From Aulostomus chinensis (lineage: Eukaryota > Chordata > Actinopteri > Syngnathiformes > Aulostomidae): a stretch of DNA of 64,000 nucleotides. The stretch lies in the NCBI GenBank assembly GCA_037954235.1, contig JBBMOA010000012.1, positions 2,598,501-2,662,500 of the forward strand. Reading direction: 5' to 3'. Under the pieces are notes generated by a model. That model did no database searches, was not told the origin of the DNA, and worked only from the letters and a program-made list of their open reading frames with translations. Below are positions 58,123 to 64,000 of this stretch, one piece after another (the stretch's first letter is position 1; every line of letters starts with the position of its first letter). Made by a program: the position numbers and the translations under genes.

Positions 58123-59270
58123 AGCCCTCTAGATGTCGGACCAAATGTGTTTTATTTCAGCAACAACCCCCCCACTCACTAGCATGTAGTTTGTGTACAG
58201 GTGTCTATCAATATCAGTGACAAGTCGCTTCCTCGCTTCGTGTGTTTTCTTTTCTCAGGAAACACTCATTTTAGGAATGATCAAAGAGCTCTGCCAGTCA
58301 TTTCCTGACAGTCCCAGGCTCAGTTAAGAGGTGGGTTGGGAGGACACGTCCCCTTCACGTAGCGCTGCTTGTGTTCGTTTATTTGGTGAATTTGACAGCA
58401 GGGCAGCAGCTCGCCGTCTATTTGCAGGCCTCAGCCGTTCCCTCTGGCTTTCCCTGAAGGTCTACAGGTTCAAAACTGCCTGGAAAATGTTTGTTTACAA
58501 CATGTTGGCATCCTGACAGTGGTCACTTCCAGGTTATTGCACTGTTCATGTTGTGATATTAGTGATCTTTGACCCTGTCCTCTGCAGTCCCGGATGAAAA
58601 TAAAAGCATCCCTTAAAAAAAAAGGAAAAAAGAAAAAGATAAACCCTGGCATGTTACATTTGAGTGCGATGTGCTGGAGCTGGCTTGCAGACATGGAGGC
58701 CTCTCCTCTTGGCTGAGTCTCGGGGGAGGCTGAGAGTGGAACATGTCTTTGGGTATCATGGGAACAGCCAGCCTCAGTCTGGGAACGGAAGCAGGCTGTC
58801 CTTCGCTGCTGTTGCGCAATTGAATCAGCTCCTAGTGGCACTGATAAGAGAGGGAGTGAGCGGCAGGCATCCGTTAGAGTCCATCAAGCAGCTGAAGTCA
58901 CAACGTCAGCTTCGGAGGGGACGTATTTACTGAGGTAAGTGTTTCTACAACCTTCCATCTTCATACAACTGGTGCTTTCTGTCATTTTCAACATTTCCAT
59001 GGAGCCAAAAACTCGTAACACCGTCAAAAAGAGATTTTCAGCAGTTTGGTTAAAAAAACAACACCAACGTCCTCCTGACATTTTCCCCGGTGTTTCCTGC
59101 GTCCGTCTCCCATCGATCAGTGAATGTGAGCACAGCCAGAAGCCGCATGGCCGTGACGCCTCTGTCACCCAGTTTCCTCTTTATATTCACAGACCAGCAT
59201 AACCAGTAAGATAGTAGGACAACACATTCTTGAGGACGTCCACTGGATGAAGGGCTGGTGGAGGTCAGTG
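58123..59270. other. Intergenic DNA upstream of the RAMP gene
   Basis: No gene is recognised. The sequence is mostly unique, with a short A-rich run near 58,615-58,640. It may include upstream promoter or a 5' non-coding exon of the RAMP gene, because the coding start is directly preceded by an acceptor-like sequence. Confidence 0.45.
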
Positions 59271-59277
59271 TTAAATA

Positions 59278-59308
59278 AGTGTGTGTGTGTGTGTGGGGGG
59301 GGGGGGGC
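59278..59308. repeat. GT microsatellite plus G run
   Basis: (GT)n at 59279-59295 runs into about 12 G, the same composite type as at 34208-34248. Confidence 0.9.
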
Positions 59309-59334
59309 GCAACTGTTTTAGAGTATTAAAGTGA

Positions 59335-59632
59335 TACTTCACCCAAAAAGGTGTACTTCATCTTTCAAGTACTTATTTCCAAGAGTCTTGAGCTCACAAA
59401 GATGGTTTTTCCCTCCTGCACTCCTTCCTTGTGACTCCAGGAGGCAGGAAGAACCAGCCACACACATTTAGCTGGAAGCTAATGGAGACTGGCGGCTAAC
59501 GAAAGCTAAAGGTCATTGTCCAGGAATGATCCACGTCTTCAGCTGTGTGGTCAGTAATCCATAAATACTTTGATCTGGGCTACTCCTATTAGCGAGTACT
59601 TGAAAGGCAAAATACTCCTTTTGGGTGAAGTA
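59335..59632. mobile_element. MITE-like element with ~37-bp terminal inverted repeats
   Basis: The left end (59335-59373) starts TACTTCACCCAAAAAGGTGT and ends TTTCAAGTACT. The right end (59597-59632), reverse-complemented, starts TACTTCACCCAAAAGGAGTA and ends TTTCAAGTA. The element is about 298 bp and non-coding. It is the best-preserved member of a family with fragments at 435, 11653, 19727, 41136 and 45640. It ends 70 bp before the RAMP start codon. A target-site duplication is not clear by eye. Confidence 0.8.
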
Positions 59633-59702
59633 CCTCTACCCGTCAAAACAAACGATACCAACTGACGCTGGTTCCCTGGGACCACGACTGTTTCTGTCCC
59701 AG

Positions 59703-59748
59703 ATGGCGCTGACCAGATTCCTGCTGATGCTCCTCTTCATCAGGACAG
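59703..59748 (+). CDS. ramp1: ramp exon 1 coding part (signal peptide)
   Basis: Fifteen codons plus one base, MALTRFLLMLLFIRT, with donor GTAAGA. The ATG follows GTTTCTGTCCCAG, which looks like a splice acceptor, so a non-coding exon may lie upstream and this exon may begin at or next to the ATG. Confidence 0.8.
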
Positions 59749-61587
59749 GTAAGACGGACCTCGGACACATTTCTGCAGTTAGCGTCACCATAGCAACAAC
59801 ACAAACCAGTGGACAGTAAAGCGGGATGACCAGCTCTGATGTGACGTGAGCTTCTAGCCGGAGCGTCTGAGTCGTTGAACGGCTTCTCCGTCCGACGCTG
59901 CAAGCCCTGTTTCCCCGAGTATTCTCGGTTTAATGGGTGCAGCTTCGTCATGGCAGCTCCACTTTTACAGCTTTTTGCGTCTCCGCTTCAGTTTGAACAA
60001 ATCAGCATTCAGCCAATCAAAAGGCTTCGCTGCAATAAACCCAACCAAACGCGTCTGAGTTTTGGAAACTTTCGTTAATTTGATATGTTCCTGTAACTCG
60101 GCGCTGCAGTCTCACTCATCTCTGTTGTCTTCAGGGCATTCTGGGAGATCTGTCGTCCGGTCATGCGACAGGGAAGTGTTTGACAGGAACGTTGACGTCT
60201 GCCTGTCAGATTTCAACAGGACAATGGAGACGAGCGGCTACCGTGACGGATGCCAGTGGCCGACCGTGAAAGGGCGAGTTTCTCTCTATTTTCTCTTGAT
60301 TTCTCATGGCGGTTCTGCGTTCCCACCCTGGGATGCTGGTGTATATCAAAGGAGACAAATGTTTCCTGCAGTGCCATCCATGAGTCAGGCTGGGAGCTGC
60401 TGGCTGTCCCTGAACTCAGCACTCTGGGGCTGGATAAAGTGGCACATTACACCCTTTTTATGGCCATTTCAGTAAAGATATACGACCTTTAGTCATGGGA
60501 AAGTTAGATACTTTCCTGTTTACGGGCTGCATTTGGTGCTCGTCAAGCTTCAGCTAATTAGTCATTATTAATGAAAAAGTGCTGGCCTGTCGCTCGCCGG
60601 CTCGTGTTTCCAGACAGAAGTTGTTGGTGGAGACTTTAAATCCAGCCTATTGAAGAGTTCCTCTTCAGTTCTGGCTGAAATGATCCACGTTTTACTGTCA
60701 ACAAGGGCTGGGGCGCAAACCCAGAGAGCTCAGATGGAGTGTTAGGGTGGAGGAGCCATCATCACAAGGAACTGTTGACGGCGCGGAGGCTGGATGGACC
60801 CTCACGCTCCCACTAATGGCCAGCAGGGGGCGACGTCTGTGGTCATCTGGGGCGAGTAAACGACCTCATTCTCTTATTTGTTTTAGAACCTGGGAGAAAA
60901 TTTAACGTCTGGTTTCAAGTCCTCCATCTTGAGCCAGGTAATTATGTTCCTGGTCAGAGTGAAACAGATGATTAAATGAGGGCGTGGCTACGCTGTGATT
61001 GACAACTGACTGTTGGAGTGACAGGTTCAGGTGTGCAGAAGAGTGCTTCACCACTCATGACTGCTGACAGGAAAACTGTTACGTGCAATTTTATTAAATT
61101 CCTATCAGAAGATCGAAAATCCATCACAGGAACAAATAAATGATATAATATATATGATAAAACGAATATATCTTTACAAAATAAAAGCAACTGATTTATC
61201 GTTTCTTTTTTGGATATTTCATTTTGTTTCTCTAGTAAAAACAGGTTTTAACAGTTTCCCCCTGCGGTGGTTTTTGATCGGGGAACACACTTCAAGATTC
61301 AAGATTCAGATGTGCTGCAGTCATCAGTAACCTGACCTTTGTCCCCCTGGTCGTCCCGCAGCAGCTACAACAGGTTGAAGATCTGCGTGGACGACTGGGC
61401 CGGCGTGACGGCGTGCAAGGGTCGGGGGTTTCTGCTCGATGCCGTCTTCCTGGAGGTCCATCAAAAGTACTTCAGGTCTTGCGGGCGGATCGCTGACCCC
61501 CCCCTGACCATCGTCATCATGTTGATCGCTCCTGTCATCATCGCCGCTTTCGTCCTGCCCGTGCTGTGTGTCCACCTCAACACCTGA
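59703..61587 (+). CDS. ramp1: Receptor activity-modifying protein, RAMP1-like (three exons)
   Basis: The spliced CDS is 59703-59748, 60135-60273 and 61362-61587 (411 nt, 136 residues; human RAMP1 has 148). RAMPs are single-pass membrane proteins that pair with calcitonin-receptor-like GPCRs, set ligand choice (CGRP or adrenomedullin) and help receptor transport. Signal peptide about 1-16. Extracellular cysteines at 26, 38, 55, 70, 80 and 102; the last four intervals (16, 14, 9 and 21 residues) equal those of human RAMP1. EVHQKYFRSC and ADPP match the RAMP1 pattern before the membrane. Membrane helix about 109-130. The tail is very short (HLNT) and lacks the usual basic WxSK end. There is an N-glycosylation sequon NRT at 43-45. 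Intron 2 begins with GC. The RAMP family call is firm; the RAMP1 subtype is likely. Confidence 0.88.
60135..60273 (+). CDS. ramp1: ramp exon 2 (first half of ectodomain)
   Basis: The acceptor TGTTGTCTTCAG is followed by the split codon G|GG. It encodes GHSGRSVVRSCDREVF through YRDGCQWPTVKG with cysteines 26, 38 and 55. The exon must end at 60273 (AAAGG|GCGAGT) to keep frame and the 14-residue spacing between cysteines 55 and 70, so the donor is GC, not GT. Confidence 0.85.
60887..60937 (+). other. Possible cryptic 51-nt exon in ramp intron 2
   Basis: TTATTTGTTTTAG precedes 60887 and CCAG|GTAATT ends at 60937, so both splice signals are good and the length is a multiple of three. In phase 0 it is open (NLGENLTSGFKSSILSQ), but in the phase required by exon 2 it reads GGA ACC TGG GAG AAA ATT TAA, a stop. 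If included it would act as a poison exon. It may simply be chance. Confidence 0.3.
61362..61587 (+). CDS. ramp1: ramp exon 3 (second half, membrane helix, stop)
   Basis: The acceptor GGTCGTCCCGCAG precedes C|AGC TAC, completing Gly then SYNRLKICVDDW. It carries cysteines 70, 80 and 102, VHQKYFRSC, DPP, a hydrophobic helix TIVIMLIAPVIIAAFVLPVL, and CVHLNT before TGA 61585-61587. Confidence 0.92.
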
Positions 61588-62060
61588 CACCCAGGGACGC
61601 CCTGCAGCCAGGAGCCCCTAAAGGTCAACGAGGTCACTCCTTCAAAGGCTGCAGGCTACGTCACCGCTCATGGATGCAAACAACTTTTCACTTGTTACAT
61701 TGGAGTTGAGTTTCTGGAATGTTTAAAAAAACAAAAACAGACTAAACGAGCGGCGTCAGCGTGAAGCAGGAGGACAGCAACACTCACGTGAGGGCGCCGA
61801 CGCGCAGCCGCGGTGACTCCTGATGGAGGCTCAGGTGAGCTGCTCATTCAAAGAAGCCCCGAGGAGGAACCGTGGCTGCAATCCTCCGTAAGCCAGCTCA
61901 AGATTGCCTTCATGGTCGGCGATTCACAGAAACCTGCAGATGAAACTCTGGCGTGATCCAGAAATCGGTCGCGTTTAAATATTCAGCCGTGACTCTTTTT
62001 GTTTGGCCAATCTTACGCTTGTTGTGTTTGAAACAGAATAAACATCCATGTCAGGACAGA
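61588..62060 (+). other. ramp1: ramp 3' UTR
   Basis: Non-coding sequence from the stop codon to about 20 nt past the AATAAA at 62037-62042, a UTR of about 470 nt. The T/G-rich word TGTGCTTGTGCAG lies some 35 nt after the signal, as expected for a downstream element. Confidence 0.55.
62037..62042 (+). terminator. ramp1: ramp polyadenylation signal
   Basis: AATAAA within AAACAGAATAAACATCC, the first consensus signal after the stop codon. Confidence 0.6.
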
Positions 62061-63640
62061 GACTGGCTCACTGTGCTTGTGCAGCAACAAACCTTCCTGT
62101 TACAAATGACAGCCTTCTTGATGACCGGATCCCTTCATACACACGCGGGCGTGGCGAGCAGAGAGCTTCACCAGGCTGATCGCCACTCGGCCCACAACGG
62201 CTCCTCCTGACGAGAAATTAAACCTTAATTGAGTTTTCACATTTTCCTTGTTCTTGCACACCAAGAGCCTCATTCCTAGAAGCTGCGAGCCTCCACGACC
62301 ACCGCCTCTACACCTGAAGCGTAATTTTGATTTGAATTTCCCCCGTTTTTGTCGATCAGCTTCCCTCCTTCATGCTCGGCGGATGTTTTCCAAAAGCCCT
62401 CGTGAGAAATTAAAAAAAAAAAAAAAAAGTGAGCGAGTGAGCAGGAAAGTCAACTGTCAGTTTGGCATCACATATCCAAACCTCGGGTCATTCTGCTAAC
62501 GTGCTAATCACCTTCGCCCAATCAAACGTACGGGAAGGAAGAAACCAGGGAGAAGAGAAAAGAGAACAAGTTATAAAAAAAGAAAACCAGCCAGAATTTC
62601 AGTGAAATGAAGAGACAACAGGAACAAACTGTTTAAGTTATAAAAGTTTAATTTGTGACGATTAAAACTAAACATGGACGTCTCAGCTCAGCGCTGCCGT
62701 ACTTCCAACCAGATCTCCCACAAATTCCTATCAAATTCGTCTGATGTTCTTCAGTAAAACCACGACGAGAAAAAAATAAAACTGAAAAATTAGGGAGGAA
62801 CACAAGAAGACAAGTGTCATGATTGAAGGAAGCCGAGTCAGACGGAGCGTGGTTGAATAAGCGCGTCCCTCGAGGACCACCAGGGTCCCCACACCTCGCT
62901 TTGGAAACCATTTATACAGACGAGACTTGGTACTGTGGGGTGGTTGCCATTAAAAAAAACTAAAAAAACAACAACACTTTGCTTAGCATCTTCTGCAGGG
63001 CTTCAAGACAAACACTTGCAGGCGTTTCCGTGACGATCCTAAGACCCCCCCGGATGACATCATCATTGTCACAAAAACTTGTTTCAAAAGGTAGCGTTTT
63101 ATTTACAACAAAGATGAGACACAACGAGGAAAGCAGAAAGATGCCAATCGCTAGAGAGCAGAAAATAACCTTCCTTCAGCCTCCCGCAGGAACGCACGCC
63201 AGGATTCTGCTGCTCCAGAACGGGCGCCAGAACGCAGGTGAAACATTTCTGCCCCGCACGTTCCTGATGGGCAGCTACAGAGGAGCCGGGCCCCTACGTC
63301 ACGCCACCGGCCTCAGAACAGTAATGGTGGGTTAAAGAGGTTCAAAAACAACAGAGCCGGGTCTCAGATTTGGGTGGGTGGTCCTCGCTGCAACCACGGA
63401 GGTAGGAGGCGACAAGATGTGGGGAAAGTGCGGAGCGATTGGACGGTCGGGGGAAAACCTATTTTTCTTTTCATCTCGCGTGTTTCGACATGTAACAGCC
63501 AGACAGGACAGATTAGCAGCAGCGCTCATTTTATTATCTGAAATAATACCCACAATTCTACTCTCTGCCCTGCGAAAATACGGGAAGGATGTTTTGCTAA
63601 TACGTGCTCTGGTTCGGTCTTGGCTATAGCTCATGTCACT
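62061..63640. other. Unassigned DNA right of the RAMP gene
   Basis: No coding exon is recognised. Runs of A (62411-62426, 62953-62960) and a TTTATTT at 63097 (AAATAAA on the minus strand) would fit the 3' UTR of a minus-strand gene lying beyond the window, but there is no coding evidence. Frames of 80-118 codons on both strands lack recognisable domains. Confidence 0.4.
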
Positions 63641-63642
63641 CT

Positions 63643-63832
63643 AACCCGACCCCCCCCCCCCCCCACACACACACACACACTCTCTCTCTCTCTCTCTCGT
63701 TATAACAAGAGCACGTGGATGTGTTTAACAGATTTGTGTTCTCAGACAACACCGGCCAGAGACGCCCGAGCCTCTTCTACCGCTGATGGTCAACCACCAG
63801 CGGACAGATGCAGGCGCCTGCTGACGTCTCCT

Positions 63833-63886
<54 letters not shown>
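63643..63886. repeat. C run, CA, TC and CA microsatellites
   Basis: C run at 63649-63664, (CA)n at 63665-63680, (TC)n at 63681-63698, and a perfect (CA)n of about 53 bp at 63834-63886. Confidence 0.95.
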
Positions 63887-63889
<3 letters not shown>

Positions 63890-64000
63890 TTTACTGTTCA
63901 TTCCCTCCCAAAAATAAAGAACTAAACCTGCTCGCCGACGGTGCTGCTCTGCAGGAGTGACTTTCTAATCGTTGGCGTCTTACACAGAAGTCTTTCCACG

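Noticed and set aside
62648..63634. Last exon or 3' UTR of a minus-strand gene
   Set aside because: AAATAAA on the minus strand near 63,097 is suggestive, but no coding exon with homology is visible before the window ends.

Overview
The window looks like genomic DNA from a ray-finned (probably percomorph teleost) fish. The genes have introns with GT/GC-AG splice sites, the protein sequences are fish-like IGF-binding proteins, and the non-coding DNA is rich in CA/GT microsatellites, homopolymer C tracts, minisatellites, short inverted-repeat elements and a tRNA-like SINE with a GGAT tail. Only three protein-coding genes can be supported, all vertebrate endocrine genes. Most other open frames are chance readings of repeats or introns.

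Layout. 1-14,400: intergenic, with a 70-bp minisatellite at the left edge, scattered inverted-repeat element fragments and a small 43-bp-unit array near 10.1 kb. 14,700-33,935 (+): igfbp5, four coding exons (15272-15605, 26995-27209, 27306-27425, 29320-29454), 267 residues, an 11.4-kb first intron and a long probable 3' UTR. 33,936-40,990: intergenic, with a decayed LINE reverse-transcriptase fragment, SINE copies and an ~810-bp GGAT array. 41,000-53,900 (-): igfbp2, four coding exons (53526-53169, 47171-47020, 44218-44078, 41797-41639), 269 residues (264 from a second ATG). Its introns hold a 19-bp array, a 53-bp array and an element core. 54,000-59,330: intergenic, with a SINE copy and a second large 43-bp array. 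59,703-61,587 (+): a RAMP1-like receptor activity-modifying protein in three exons, 136 residues, directly behind an inverted-repeat element. 61,588-64,000: ramp 3' UTR, then no recognised gene.

How the genes relate. igfbp5 and igfbp2 lie tail to tail, as IGFBP2 and IGFBP5 do in other vertebrates, and share phases at every exon junction (1, 0, 0), as expected for ancient tandem duplicates. Both encode secreted proteins that bind IGF-I/II through an N-terminal cysteine-rich domain and carry a C-terminal thyroglobulin type-1 domain. igfbp5 keeps the basic heparin/nuclear-localisation motif and igfbp2 keeps RGD. The RAMP is a single-pass partner of calcitonin-receptor-like GPCRs. It is a neighbour, not a pathway partner.

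I found no convincing undescribed biological system. The more unusual signals are: one 43-bp minisatellite family present as three arrays in both orientations beside a shared core element; uORFs that overlap the start codon of both igfbp genes; a 96-bp igfbp5 intron that is fully open and in frame; a GC-AG intron and a possible poison exon in the RAMP gene; and large tandem arrays close to splice sites.
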